Below, in pieces: positions 17,238-26,048 of a DNA stretch of 64,000 nucleotides. The stretch comes from Bdellovibrio sp. SKB1291214. Lineage in GTDB: Bacteria; Bdellovibrionota; Bdellovibrionia; Bdellovibrionales; Bdellovibrionaceae. The stretch is from contig NZ_CP106855.1 of assembly GCF_002209355.2 (NCBI RefSeq), forward strand, positions 868,001 to 932,000. Reading direction: 5' to 3'. Position 1 is the stretch's first letter; every line of letters starts with the position of its first letter. The notes beneath the pieces are model-generated. The model was not told where the DNA came from, did not search any database, and saw only the letters and a list, made by a program, of their open reading frames with translations. The translations under genes were made by a program, and so were the position numbers.

Positions 17238-19346
17238 ATGTCCAAAAAATGGAATATTGATATGGTCAGAAATATCGGTATCTCGGCTCACATCGACTCG
17301 GGAAAAACGACTCTTTCTGAGCGTATTCTGTTCTATGGAGGTAAGATCCACGCCATCCACGAAGTTCGTGGTAAAGACGGCGTCGGCGCTACAATGGACT
17401 CCATGGATCTAGAGAGAGAAAAAGGTATCACAATCCAGTCTGCTGCAACTCAGGTTCAGTGGAAGGATTACACAATCAACTTGATCGACACTCCGGGACA
17501 CGTTGACTTCACAGTTGAAGTTGAACGTTCACTTCGCGTACTTGACGGTGCGATCCTAGTTCTTTGTGGTGTATCTGGTGTTCAATCTCAATCCATCACA
17601 GTTGACCGTCAGATGAAACGTTACGGCGTTCCTCGTTTGGCATTCGTGAACAAATTGGACCGTCAAGGTGCCAACCCGTTCCGCGTTAAAGATGCTTTGA
17701 TTGAAAAACTTCGTTTGAATGCAGTTATGGTAAACATCCCAATCGGTTTGGAAGACCAACACCGTGGTATCGTTGACCTAGTTCAAATGAAAGCTTTCAT
17801 CAATGAAGGTAACGACGGTGAGAAAATCACTGAAATCGAAATCCCAGCTGATCTAGTTGAGCAAGCTAAAGAATACCGTCACAAAATGATCGGTGCTTTG
17901 GCTGATATCGACGATGCAATCGGCGAAAAGTTCTTGATGGAAGAAGAACCAACTCTTGAAGAGATCAAAGCGGCTATCCGTAAAGGTGTAATCGATTTGA
18001 AATTGGTTCCAGTATTCTGCGGATCTGCTTACAAAAATAAAAACGTTCAGCACTTGTTGGATGGCGTAACTTACTACTTGCCAACTCCAGCCGAAAAGAA
18101 AGAACAAGCTCTTGACCTTAACAAAGGCGAAGAGAAGTTCGATCTTTTCCCAGATGCTAACAAACCGACTGTTGCCTTGGCGTTCAAACTTCAAGAAACA
18201 CCATTCGGTCAGTTGACATACATGCGCGTTTACCAAGGTAAATTGCAAAAAGGTGCGTTCATTACGAACCAAACGAATAAGAAAGCCGTTAAAATTCCTC
18301 GTCTAGTGCGTATGCACTCGGACAAAATGGAAGATATCGAAGTTTCTTACGCGGGTGACATCGTTGCATTGTTCGGTATCGACTGTGCTTCTGGTGATAC
18401 GTTCTGTTCTGAAGACATCAATGCATCTATGCAATCTATGCACGTACCAGACGCGGTTATCTCTCTTGCGGTATCTCCAAAAGATAAAGCAGCAGCGAAT
18501 AACTTCTCTAAAGCGTTGCAAAAATTCCGTAAGGAAGACCCTACTTTCCGCGTTCACCGTGACGAGGAATCAAATGAGACTATCATCTCTGGTATGGGTG
18601 AGTTGCACTTGGAAATCTACGTAGAGCGTATGAAACGCGAATTCAACTGCGAAGTGATCGTTGGTCAACCGCAAGTTGCTTACCGTGAGACTATCTCTGC
18701 AGCTACTGATTACGACTACACTCACAAAAAACAAACGGGTGGTTCGGGTCAATACGCGAAGATCGTTGGTAAAATCCAACCTCTTCCTCCACAAGAAGAC
18801 GGCTCAGTGTTTAAATTCACTAACGCTGTTGTCGGTGGTCGTATCCCTAAAGAATTTATCCCAGCTGTTGAAGAGGGTTTCAAAGAGCAAACTGTTAAAG
18901 GTCCATTGATCGGCTTCCCGATCGTTGGTGTTGAAGTTGTTCTTGAAGACGGCGCATACCATGACGTCGACTCATCATACATGGCGTTCAAAATCGCTGG
19001 TATGGCGGCTCTTCGTGAAGTTTACGCTGCTGCGAAACCAACAGTTCTTGAGCCGATCATGAAGCTTGAAACTGTAGTTCCAGACGAATATCAAGGTTCA
19101 GCGGTTGGTCAAATCAACCAACGCCGTGGTACTATCGTTGGTACAACAGCGTTCGACGGTAACTGCGTTATCGAAGCTGAAGTTCCTTTGACAGAAATGT
19201 TCGGTTACTCAACTGACCTTCGTTCTGCAACTAAAGGTAAAGGTGAGTTCTCTATGGAATTCGCGAAGTACTTGCCAGTACCTCGTAACATCCAAGAAGA
19301 GCTTGCTAAGAAATACCAAGCTAAGCGCGCAGCTGAGCAAAAGTAA
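17238..19346 (+). CDS. fusA: Elongation factor G, mitochondrial/spirochaete (spdEFG1) type
   Basis: A 702-aa translocase GTPase. G1 is A-H-I-D-S-G-K-T-T (about 17-25), where canonical bacterial EF-G has H-I-D-A-G-K-T-T. The switch region reads [26 protein letters not shown], as in mitochondrial EF-G1 and its bacterial spd relatives, instead of [24 protein letters not shown] (G3) and N-K-L-D-R (G4) follow, then domains II-V. In that group EFG1 does translocation and a separate EFG2 does ribosome recycling; no EFG2 is in the window. It stands alone, away from rpsL-rpsG-tuf. AAGAAGGG precedes the ATG, and a terminator follows. Confidence 0.95.
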   Translation: MSKKWNIDMVRNIGISAHIDSGKTTLSERILFYGGKIHAIHEVRGKDGVGATMDSMDLEREKGITIQSAATQVQWKDYTINLIDTPGHVDFTVEVERSLRVLDGAILVLCGVSGVQSQSITVDRQMKRYGVPRLAFVNKLDRQGANPFRVKDALIEKLRLNAVMVNIPIGLEDQHRGIVDLVQMKAFINEGNDGEKITEIEIPADLVEQAKEYRHKMIGALADIDDAIGEKFLMEEEPTLEEIKAAIRKGVIDLKLVPVFCGSAYKNKNVQHLLDGVTYYLPTPAEKKEQALDLNKGEEKFDLFPDANKPTVALAFKLQETPFGQLTYMRVYQGKLQKGAFITNQTNKKAVKIPRLVRMHSDKMEDIEVSYAGDIVALFGIDCASGDTFCSEDINASMQSMHVPDAVISLAVSPKDKAAANNFSKALQKFRKEDPTFRVHRDEESNETIISGMGELHLEIYVERMKREFNCEVIVGQPQVAYRETISAATDYDYTHKKQTGGSGQYAKIVGKIQPLPPQEDGSVFKFTNAVVGGRIPKEFIPAVEEGFKEQTVKGPLIGFPIVGVEVVLEDGAYHDVDSSYMAFKIAGMAALREVYAAAKPTVLEPIMKLETVVPDEYQGSAVGQINQRRGTIVGTTAFDGNCVIEAEVPLTEMFGYSTDLRSATKGKGEFSMEFAKYLPVPRNIQEELAKKYQAKRAAEQK

Positions 19347-19370
19347 TTCTTTCTCTTACTTAGAGAATCC

Positions 19371-19405
19371 GAAGCCCTGGTGGAAACACCGGGGCTTTTT
19401 TTTTG
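19371..19405 (+). terminator. Terminator of fusA
   Basis: AGCCCTGGTG (19373-19382) and CACCGGGGCT (19387-19396) form a stem closed by a GAAA tetraloop, followed by a run of T. Confidence 0.9.
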
Positions 19406-19440
19406 CCTTTTTTCCGAGGGAATCGGGATCGAGTCGGTGC

Positions 19441-19559
19441 CTATTGAAGAAGCCTGTTCTTCGTGTGGCACGCCTTCCAGGCTCAACGGCGCCCGCCTTT
19501 GGCGGGTTCGCGCATCCATGCGCCGCCGAGGCCGCACTACGCACAGGCTTCTTCAATAG
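19441..19559. repeat. Large structured palindromic element, copy 2
   Basis: Perfect 17-base inverted arms (CTATTGAAGAAGCCTGT at 19441-19457, its complement at 19543-19559) enclose an 85-base GC-rich core with hairpins CCCGCC-TTT-GGCGGG and GCGCAT-CC-ATGCGC and a GCC-TTCC-AGGC hairpin. Reversed, it aligns along its length with the element at 11800-11942. The 362-base gap after fusA holds this element and the fusA terminator; from 19560 to 19708 I see only presumed promoter sequence for the next gene. Confidence 0.85.
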
Positions 19560-19708
19560 TCCCCGCCTCGCACGACTTTTTCGGTAAAAATTCAAAATAA
19601 AAGTCCCGGGGTTTCTTAGATGTTTGTTGGGTCTTTTGCGGCACTTAGTTTGAAAGATGCCTTTTGTAGACTAGGGATGTGGTTCCAAACGAAATATAGA
19701 GGTGTTCT

Positions 19709-20131
19709 GTGTCTATAAACTTTGCGGTGTTGAGGCGTAAATTGGTAATCGTACTTTTGTTTTGTGTCTTTGGTGTTCCAGTTTCTGGAGCGCAAGGGCT
19801 TGGCGCTGCTCCGGGTGGGTTCACTTCTGATGGGCGGCGGTTGGCTGAACTTAACTTAGAGGATCTTCAGAGTGAGGTTTCTTTAGGGGCTAAGGCGGAT
19901 AATCGCGTTCTTAAGAACTTGCTTTGGTCGGTTCGTCGGAATGGAACTGCTGATGATCTCAATAAGTTTGATTCTCTTTATTTACAGTTTAAAGTGGCTT
20001 CGGAGAATGGGCTTTCTCGGATACATCACAGTATTCGTTCTGATTATTCGGCGGAGCTTTTGGAAGAACTATGGCGAGGGACTCGTCAGGTCCTTCTCTC
20101 TCGCCCTGGGACTTGTGCTAAGGTTTTTTGA
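19709..20131 (+). CDS. Hypothetical secreted protein
   Basis: A 140-aa protein starting with GTG behind AGAGG; another GTG at 19702 is out of this frame. The N-terminus is a likely signal peptide (R-R-K-L-V-I-V-L-L-F-C-V-F-G-V-P-V-S-G-A, cleavage near residue 28). The rest is mostly helical and charged with R-R-L-A-E-L-N-L-E-D-L-Q and L-L-W-S-V-R-R-N-G-T-A-D-D-L. No family recognised. Use of GTG start and GC-poor, T-rich codons differs a little from neighbours. It runs convergently with the CAP lipoprotein gene, one base apart. Confidence 0.55.
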   Translation: MSINFAVLRRKLVIVLLFCVFGVPVSGAQGLGAAPGGFTSDGRRLAELNLEDLQSEVSLGAKADNRVLKNLLWSVRRNGTADDLNKFDSLYLQFKVASENGLSRIHHSIRSDYSAELLEELWRGTRQVLLSRPGTCAKVF

Positions 20132-20132
20132 T

Positions 20133-20666
20133 TTAGCGATTTGTGCCTGCGTAGAAAACCTGGGTGGCGTAGCCGTTATAAAGACCTATGCCTAAGCTTT
20201 TATAGTTGCCGTTTAGGATGTTGTTTCTATGGCCTGGGCTTACCATCCAACCGGTTACAACGGTTTCTGGAGTGTAGCCTTGGGCTATGTTTTCGGCGCA
20301 GCCTGCGGTTAGGCCGAATCTTGCGACTCGGTGGCTGAAGGTTTCATCAGGGCGTTCGTGATCAAAATACTGTCTGTCGCTCATATCCTTGGATTGTTCA
20401 AAGGCCATTTGCGTGCAGGCTTGGCAGTACACCAAGGCTGCTAGGCCGTTTGCTACTCGCTGGGTGTTGGTGGCCTTGAACACCAAGCACGTGTTAGCGT
20501 CCATTCCGTAGCAACCATCTGCGCCAGCACTTGGTAAAGTTACGGATCCATTAGAGCCTTGGGCAGAGTCTATTCCTAATGCGGAGCTTGCTTCAAAGCC
20601 ACCGTTACATGCAGTCAGACTTAGCATCATTGCGACCATTGTGAGTGTAAGAACTTTCGTGTTCAT
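20133..20666 (-). CDS. CAP-domain (SCP/PR1-like) lipoprotein
   Basis: A 177-aa lipoprotein: signal with lipobox L-T-A-C, lipidated Cys at about residue 20. The CAP domain spans about 60-177: N-T-Q-R-V-A-N-G-L-A-A-L, Y-F-D-H-E-R-P-D-E-T-F, G-C-A-E-N-I-A-Q-G, V-V-T-G-W-M-V-S-P-G-H-R-N-N-I-L-N and the final Q-V-F-Y-A-G. The conserved His and Glu of CAP cavities are present (H in F-D-H, E in A-E-N-I, H in P-G-H-R). Bacterial YkwD-like CAP proteins are secreted with mostly unknown roles. Four internal cysteines may form disulfides. Confidence 0.9.
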   Translation of the reverse strand: MNTKVLTLTMVAMMLSLTACNGGFEASSALGIDSAQGSNGSVTLPSAGADGCYGMDANTCLVFKATNTQRVANGLAALVYCQACTQMAFEQSKDMSDRQYFDHERPDETFSHRVARFGLTAGCAENIAQGYTPETVVTGWMVSPGHRNNILNGNYKSLGIGLYNGYATQVFYAGTNR

Positions 20667-20897
20667 GAAATTAGATTATCGAAAGAGTCTAGTGCATAGG
20701 TGTGAATTCGTGCGTTTTCTCAGGTCGAGGCTATGGTGTAAATGAGGTCGCCACTTTCTCCCGAACCAAAATTAAATTTTGAAGTCATCAAACTTTCCTT
20801 CAGCTGCAAACCGTTTGTTTTAAATCGTTTCAAATTGAGATGTTACCATTTAGTAAAATGGGTCAAATAATCCCACAAAACTCCGATAAGTATTCAT

Positions 20898-23800
20898 ATG
20901 TACGTTTTTTGTTTAGTGAGGTTTCTATCAGCTTTATTGCTCGTGGTGGGCACTGTGGGTTGCACCCTCGATGCTGCACCCATTGATTTTACTTCGGTCG
21001 ATCTCAATATTGCTCCTGCCAATACTTCCATCGCCTATCGTGCTTACTACGCAAAAACAGGTCGTTATGCACACACTCAAAGTTCTCTGCCAAACGGAAA
21101 AGTCTTGATCGTTGGCGGTTCCGTCAACGGCTCTAAGTGGGGATTAAAATCGGTTGAGATTTTTGATCCTGAAACGCAAAAGTTTGCAGAGGCTGCAGAC
21201 TTCCCTGTTGATATCGCGTATCAAGTTGCAGTGACTCTGAACGATGGCAGAGTGCTCGTCGCAGGCGGCGGCAATGCCACGGCAATTTATTCTGACTGCT
21301 ATATTTATAATCCCGCCAACAATACTTGGACACAAGTCGCTTCAATGTCCACTCCCCGCATGAATCATGCTGCGACATTGTTGAGCGATGGCCGAGTCCT
21401 TGTGTCAGGTGGCCTTGCTTTGGCAGGCGATCCCGATCTTTCCTCGGCAGAAATCTATGATCCTTCGAATGACACATGGACTGCCGCAGGCAATATGGGG
21501 CGCGCGCGTGAATTACATAAATTGGTCACTCTTTCTAACGGCAAAGCTCTATCAATCGGTGGCTCGACGAATGGGACTCTTTGGGTTCAGTCGCATCTTT
21601 ACGACCCAGCTACCAACACGTGGACCAACTCTGGGAATTCCAGCGTCGGTCGTATCTATCATTCCGTGACGGTTATGGATGATGGCCGAGTGGTTGTTAT
21701 TGGTGGACTCTCTGGGGGTACGGTGGTAGCGACCACGGAAATCTATGATCCCACAGCGGGAACGTTTACAACCCGTTCCTCAATGCCTTTCGCTCGCATG
21801 AATCCCTCTGTTGTGAAAACGAACGGTTGGATTGCAGTTACGGGTGGAGAAAACAGCGCAAACTGCACCGTTGGTTGCCCTGAAGTTTTCGCGTACAATC
21901 CCACGTCAGATGCTTGGGTGACGTTGTCTAGCTTACAATCAGGCAGAGCCGTTCACACCTCTTTCGTGTGGAACTCGGCTCTGCATGTTATCGGCGGAAA
22001 AACCTCTGCGGGAGCAGGAACTCCGATTTCAGAAAAGCTTAATCTTTCAAATCTTTTCTGGCAGCAAGAAGGAAATCTAAATATGGGCCGCGCGGAACAT
22101 ACGCTGACGGTTTTGCCGAATGGAAAAGTATTAGCAGCTGGTGGATTGGCTGGTTTGACTTTCATAGGGACTACCGAAATTTTTGATCCGAACACAAACA
22201 CTTGGACCACAGGTCCTAACATGACGATTCCAAGATCTGCAGCCGTCGCTGTTCGTTTGAACAACGGAAATATTTTAGTCACCGGTGGTTGGTCTACAGG
22301 CAACCTCATTCAATATAGCACAGACATTTACAATCCAAGCACGAACACCTGGAGTGCAGGCCCTGATATGAACCTAGCAAGGGGCTACCATACAGCGACA
22401 CTTCTCTCTGATGGCAAAGTACTGATTGCCGGTGGCACCAATGGTTCAGACACTGCCACAACTGAAATTTATGATCCTGCGACAAACACTTTCACAGTAG
22501 GGCCAGCTCTTCCCGCCGCTGTAAAGAATCACACGGCAACGTTGGCTTCTAATGGGCATGTGATTGTGATTGGTGGTATCACAGGCGCAACTTATCGCTC
22601 ATCTGTCTTTGATTACGACCCGGTGGCGAACACGTGGTCTACGAAAACTTCCGCAACGACTGCTGCCGCCAGACATACGGCCACCCTAGTCTCTGGGAAA
22701 ATTATCGCTGTGGGCGGAATCACGACAGGTGGAGTTACTTCCAGTGCCGTGGGAATTTACGATCCATTGAATGATACTTGGACAACGGCAGCTTCTTTGA
22801 ACATGGCTCGCTACGATCATCAAACAATCATTCTTCCAAGTGGCAAGCTTCTTACTATGGGTGGATCAAATGCACCGAATTCAACCGAGTTCTATGACCC
22901 CGTTGCTAATACTTGGACCAATACTTATCGTGTTCTTGCTCAGGGTCGTTCGCAATTTAGAACTGTATTGCTTGCGGATGGCCGCGCCGTGGTTGTCGGG
23001 GGAACAACTGTAGGTTCCACTCTTGCTAGCACCGAATCGTATATCGAGAGTTACCAAGCACCGACTTGGTCCATCGCGTTCCCTATCGAGGGTCGCTACA
23101 TGCATGCAGGAGCTTTACTGACCAATGGTAAAGTCTTTTTTGCTGGAGGCGTTGACGTTAAAGGTGGATTGCTGACGACTGCTACCATTTATGATCCTTT
23201 AAAAAACTCTTGGGAGACCGGCCCAACGTTAAGCTCTGGCAGATATTATCACACGCTCACGGCTCTGAAATCCGGAAAGGTCATGATCGCCGGAGGCTAC
23301 AACGCCGTCGGCGCGGCCCTCACTTTGGCAGAAATTTATGACTCAATCGCGGGAACGATCTCAACTACGACATCTCCACGAGCACGTCTTGGCGGCTCTG
23401 CAATTTTGATGAATGACGGTAAGGTACTTTTTACGGGTGGTGTTGATGCAACTTACAGTCCCATCACCGAAACCGACATCTATGACCCAACAACCGATAC
23501 TTGGAGCAGCGGTGCCGCCAGAACAGGATTTCTATTCGACACATTGGTTGTCTTATCAGGCACAAAATATCTGGCTGTGAGTACGACGGGTGCAGCTATC
23601 TATGATTCAGCTCTTAACACCTGGACAGCAACGGGTGCGATGAGCACACCTCGCGTGTTTGCAGTAACATCTGTTTTACCGAATGGAAAGGTCATCGCTG
23701 CGGGAGGAATCGACGGCACTATGACCCCTTCTGCTGCGGTCGAGATTTATGATCCATCCAGTGACACATGGTCCGCAGCAGCCTCACTTCCTGAGGCTCT

Positions 23801-24056
23801 CACATATCAATCAGGTGCCATGCTCCCAAGCGGAAAACTTGTAGTTAGTGGTGGGGTTCGCAGTGACTTCACTGCAAGTGATTCTGTTCTTTACTATGAT
23901 ACTGATTCAAATCAATGGATAACAGGCAACCCGCTGACTGACGCCAGATACTTCCATGTCTCGATATTGCTACCGAACGGCCGCGTACTTGTTCATGGCG
24001 GCCAGAGTGATACGTTAGTCGTACTTCCTTTCTGGGAGCAAGTGGTCGAGCCGTAA
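20898..24056 (+). CDS. Large Kelch-repeat lipoprotein
   Basis: A 1052-aa surface lipoprotein candidate. The signal ends V-G-T-V-G-C, giving Cys at about residue 22. The rest is a chain of about 21 Kelch-like units of 45-50 aa, each with R-x-x-H-T/S, a hydrophobic strand, N/D-G-K/R-V-L-x-x-G-G, then Y-D-P-x-x-N-T-W. Kelch units form beta-propeller blades; 21 units would fit three 7-bladed propellers (inference). Unit 18 has lost its G-G. Such proteins often mediate adhesion or carbohydrate binding. The ribosome site before ATG 20898 is poor. It ends 2 bases before the 3' end of the broken barrel gene. Confidence 0.88.
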   Translation: MYVFCLVRFLSALLLVVGTVGCTLDAAPIDFTSVDLNIAPANTSIAYRAYYAKTGRYAHTQSSLPNGKVLIVGGSVNGSKWGLKSVEIFDPETQKFAEAADFPVDIAYQVAVTLNDGRVLVAGGGNATAIYSDCYIYNPANNTWTQVASMSTPRMNHAATLLSDGRVLVSGGLALAGDPDLSSAEIYDPSNDTWTAAGNMGRARELHKLVTLSNGKALSIGGSTNGTLWVQSHLYDPATNTWTNSGNSSVGRIYHSVTVMDDGRVVVIGGLSGGTVVATTEIYDPTAGTFTTRSSMPFARMNPSVVKTNGWIAVTGGENSANCTVGCPEVFAYNPTSDAWVTLSSLQSGRAVHTSFVWNSALHVIGGKTSAGAGTPISEKLNLSNLFWQQEGNLNMGRAEHTLTVLPNGKVLAAGGLAGLTFIGTTEIFDPNTNTWTTGPNMTIPRSAAVAVRLNNGNILVTGGWSTGNLIQYSTDIYNPSTNTWSAGPDMNLARGYHTATLLSDGKVLIAGGTNGSDTATTEIYDPATNTFTVGPALPAAVKNHTATLASNGHVIVIGGITGATYRSSVFDYDPVANTWSTKTSATTAAARHTATLVSGKIIAVGGITTGGVTSSAVGIYDPLNDTWTTAASLNMARYDHQTIILPSGKLLTMGGSNAPNSTEFYDPVANTWTNTYRVLAQGRSQFRTVLLADGRAVVVGGTTVGSTLASTESYIESYQAPTWSIAFPIEGRYMHAGALLTNGKVFFAGGVDVKGGLLTTATIYDPLKNSWETGPTLSSGRYYHTLTALKSGKVMIAGGYNAVGAALTLAEIYDSIAGTISTTTSPRARLGGSAILMNDGKVLFTGGVDATYSPITETDIYDPTTDTWSSGAARTGFLFDTLVVLSGTKYLAVSTTGAAIYDSALNTWTATGAMSTPRVFAVTSVLPNGKVIAAGGIDGTMTPSAAVEIYDPSSDTWSAAASLPEALTYQSGAMLPSGKLVVSGGVRSDFTASDSVLYYDTDSNQWITGNPLTDARYFHVSILLPNGRVLVHGGQSDTLVVLPFWEQVVEP

Positions 24057-24058
24057 TC

Positions 24059-24711
24059 CTAATACATGCATTTCAATGTCAGCATTGCGGAAGCAATTGT
24101 GCCGGTCCCTTCAGTAACTCCAGAGGCACTGCTTGTTTTTAATTCCGTGGTCGAAGAGCGTCCGACATATTCAATCACAAAATGCTGTCCGATAAACCAA
24201 CCTACCCCAACATCGCGCCAAGGCCGCTTTTAGCTTCGTAACTGCCAAGAAAGGTAGATGCGGGAGTGAAACTGATGATTCCGTAGTTAAGTGCGATAGG
24301 AATATAGAAGGAAGTCCAACGGTATGCGGTACCGATATAGAGGTTGTGTTGCTGGTATTTCGATGGGTTCGAAATATTCGTCGTACTTATTCCATTCAAT
24401 GTGATTTTCTTTAATTCCCTTTCAGCGCCATAATCGAAACCGCTGATGAAGGCCCAAGAATCTTGAGGGACATACCAATAGTGAATGCTAAATCCGGCGG
24501 CGCCCGCATACTCCATGTCATAGGTTTTTTCGGTCATCGTTCCACTTGTTGGTGTTTCTTTATTTCTCAGATTGACCAAAAAATTGGGACTATATCCAGC
24601 TCCCACCCCAAACTTCCAATCACCACTTGAACTGGAAGCAGAGCTCGGTTCTGCAGCCATCGATTCACTCGAGAAACACATCAGTAAGAACAACAACAAC
24701 AGAGACCTCAT
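24059..24711 (-). pseudogene. Outer-membrane barrel gene broken by one-base frameshift
   Basis: The open frame (24202-24711) gives 169 aa with a signal peptide (ending S-E-S-M-A-A) and barrel strands (W-K-F-G-V-G-A-G-Y, Y-I-G-T-A-Y-R-W), but stops at TAG 24202-24204 right after L-G-A-M-L-G. If the C-run at 24205-24208 had one more base, the frame would continue with V-G-W-F-I-G-Q-H-F-V-I-E-Y-V-G-R, then a final strand M-L-T-L-K-C-M-Y and a stop at 24059-24061. A terminal aromatic residue is what the BAM complex recognises, so the restored reading is convincing. AGGAG precedes the start. It may be a decayed gene, a phase-variable run or a sequencing error. Confidence 0.8.
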
Positions 24712-24845
24712 ACCTACTCCTTGGATATCAAAAAATAAACATTTATTTAGTTATACTGACAATGGAAATAATGTCCTCTGGCCGATGGTCTGGAAAGTTA
24801 AACTTTGTGCCTACTTATACCGATGGAAATTTTGGAGAACACATC

Positions 24846-25073
24846 ATGGATCGTGATCAACTTATCGAAGAAATCAAGAAACAGATTTTAGAAGAGCTTA
24901 AGAGTGCAGCAGCCCCTCTTACTGATAAAATTTCTGACGAACATAAAGCCGAAATGATGGAAGTTAAAAATTCCGTGGAGAATTCTGTCAAAGAAAATCC
25001 ATGGATGGCTGTGGGTATTGCGGCTCTTGCCGGTTTTATGATCGCTCGACTTCTTTATCGGAGGGATGATTAG
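24846..25073 (+). CDS. YqjD/ElaB-like (DUF883) membrane-anchored protein
   Basis: A 75-aa protein beginning M-D-R-D-Q-L-I-E-E-I. A charged helical N-terminal part is followed by E-N-P-W-M-A-V-G-I-A-A-L-A-G-F-M-I-A-R-L-L, a C-terminal TM segment with glycine spacing, then R-R-D-D. This matches the DUF883 pattern of YqjD and ElaB, C-tail-anchored inner-membrane proteins that bind ribosomes in stationary phase in E. coli. ATG 24846 has GGAG 9 bases upstream; the longer open frame to 24627 lacks coding character. The next gene is 2 bases away and resembles YqjE, as in the E. coli yqjDE order. Confidence 0.8.
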   Translation: MDRDQLIEEIKKQILEELKSAAAPLTDKISDEHKAEMMEVKNSVENSVKENPWMAVGIAALAGFMIARLLYRRDD

Positions 25074-25075
25074 TT

Positions 25076-25534
25076 ATGATGAAATTTGTCTTACCACTTC
25101 TTTCTTTTCTGATTGGGAATGCCAAGGGCTTCATCAAAGAACCTGCCGAGGCATTTTCTATTCAACTCGCTGAACGTGTCCGTTCATTGACAACGTTATT
25201 GGTCGCCGTGATTGGCTCCTTGGCGCTGGGTTGTGTCGGCCTCTCTTTGTTTATTGCCTCAATCGCTTCACAGCTAGATAAAAATGAAGAGTTTCATGTG
25301 ACGGGTGGTATGGCTCTTTACTTGGGCCTGACGGTTGTAGCGATCGGTGTTCTGGTTTATTCACTTCGCAGTAAAACTTGGATGAAGAGTTTGGGTTTTG
25401 AAGAAAAGCCTCAACAAGCTGCCTCTGGTGGTGGCAAACGTACGGGCGCTTTGGAAAATGCCGTGGCATTGCTGGTGATGGATTATATCGACGAAAGAAA
25501 ATCACGCCGAGATGAAAGAGACCATCGCCCTTGA
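25076..25534 (+). CDS. YqjE/holin-superfamily III-like membrane protein
   Basis: A 152-aa protein with two TM segments (about residues 38-62 and 78-98) and a cytoplasmic, charged C-terminal tail (D-E-R-K-S-R-R-D-E-R-D). The arrangement is that of YqjE-like proteins (phage holin superfamily 3.6 fold name; not a phage gene). It is co-transcribed with the YqjD-like gene, 2 bases upstream with overlapping ribosome site, and ended by a strong terminator. Function unknown; likely stress-related inner-membrane pair. Confidence 0.7.
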   Translation: MMKFVLPLLSFLIGNAKGFIKEPAEAFSIQLAERVRSLTTLLVAVIGSLALGCVGLSLFIASIASQLDKNEEFHVTGGMALYLGLTVVAIGVLVYSLRSKTWMKSLGFEEKPQQAASGGGKRTGALENAVALLVMDYIDERKSRRDERDHRP

Positions 25535-25551
25535 TTTGAAAGCGTGGCAAT

Positions 25552-25586
25552 AAAAAAGGCAGCTTCTGGAAGCTGCCTTTTTTATT
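25552..25586. terminator. Terminator after the YqjDE-like pair
   Basis: AAAAAAGGCAGCTT pairs with AAGCTGCCTTTTTT across a CTGG loop, with T-run on the plus strand and A-run before it. It is symmetrical, so it also serves the convergent Gly/Tyr-rich gene. Confidence 0.9.
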
Positions 25587-25631
25587 TAAGACTCCGACTC
25601 TGCCGAAGCGTTTTGTCTGACATCTTAATTC

Positions 25632-25901
25632 TTAGTAGCCGTTGCCACCGTAATAGCCACCGTCTTCATCGTAACCACCGCCGTAGCCGCCACCATCGTA
25701 GTATCCGCCGTCGTTATCTTGACGGCTGCCGTCTTCGTAACCGCCGTTACCGTAACCACCGCCATCAAAAGAGCTGTCGTTCCCGCTGCACTCGTAAGAT
25801 TCTTCGCGCGGATCGCAACCTTCAGCAGGTTGAGCGAATGCAGATGCTGAAAACGGAGCCAAGAAAGCCGTCGCAACCAAAGCCATAACCAGTTTTTTCA
25901 T
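25632..25901 (-). CDS. Small secreted Gly/Tyr-rich protein
   Basis: An 89-aa protein: signal peptide M-K-K-L-V-M-A-L-V-A-T-A-F-L with cleavage near S-A-F-A-Q (residue 23), a C-D-P-R-E-E-S-Y-E-C segment with two cysteines, then about 50 residues of G-G-Y-G/D-D-G-G-Y repeats with Asp and Asn. The repeats are low complexity and probably disordered, as in some surface or matrix proteins. GGGAGG precedes ATG 25901. The antisense frame is only its shadow. Confidence 0.75.
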   Translation of the reverse strand: MKKLVMALVATAFLAPFSASAFAQPAEGCDPREESYECSGNDSSFDGGGYGNGGYEDGSRQDNDGGYYDGGGYGGGYDEDGGYYGGNGY

Positions 25902-25955
25902 TCGAAACCTCCCTAAAATAAGAACCCCCTGCTTATCACAGGGAATTCTATTGGC

Positions 25956-26033
25956 AAGGTACGGACATACTTTTGGTAGCATTTACGCGTCATCAGTGAT
26001 GCGTTGTCGCTACCAACAGTGTATCCGTACCTT
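25956..26033. repeat. 78-base hairpin element with GGTACGGACA ends
   Basis: Arms 25956-25980 and 26009-26033 are inverted repeats matching at 23 of 25 positions, beginning AAGGTACGGACA. The interior (ACGCGTCA / TGATGCGT) pairs as well, so nearly the whole unit folds. It sits between the Gly/Tyr-rich gene and the dienelactone hydrolase gene. A solitary half, AAGGTACGGACACACTTT, occurs at 56511-56528. This looks like a REP/MITE-like repeat; no transposase for it is in the window. Confidence 0.8.
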
Positions 26034-26048
26034 TTCTGCTCACATTTG

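Noticed and set aside
19205-19595. Overlapping frames rich in Arg and Pro after fusA
   Set aside because: They run through the fusA 3' end, its terminator and the palindromic element; composition is that of GC-rich hairpins, not of protein.
25544-25888. 114-aa plus-strand frame rich in Arg and His
   Set aside because: Antisense shadow of the Gly/Tyr repeats of the 25632-25901 gene; begins inside a terminator.
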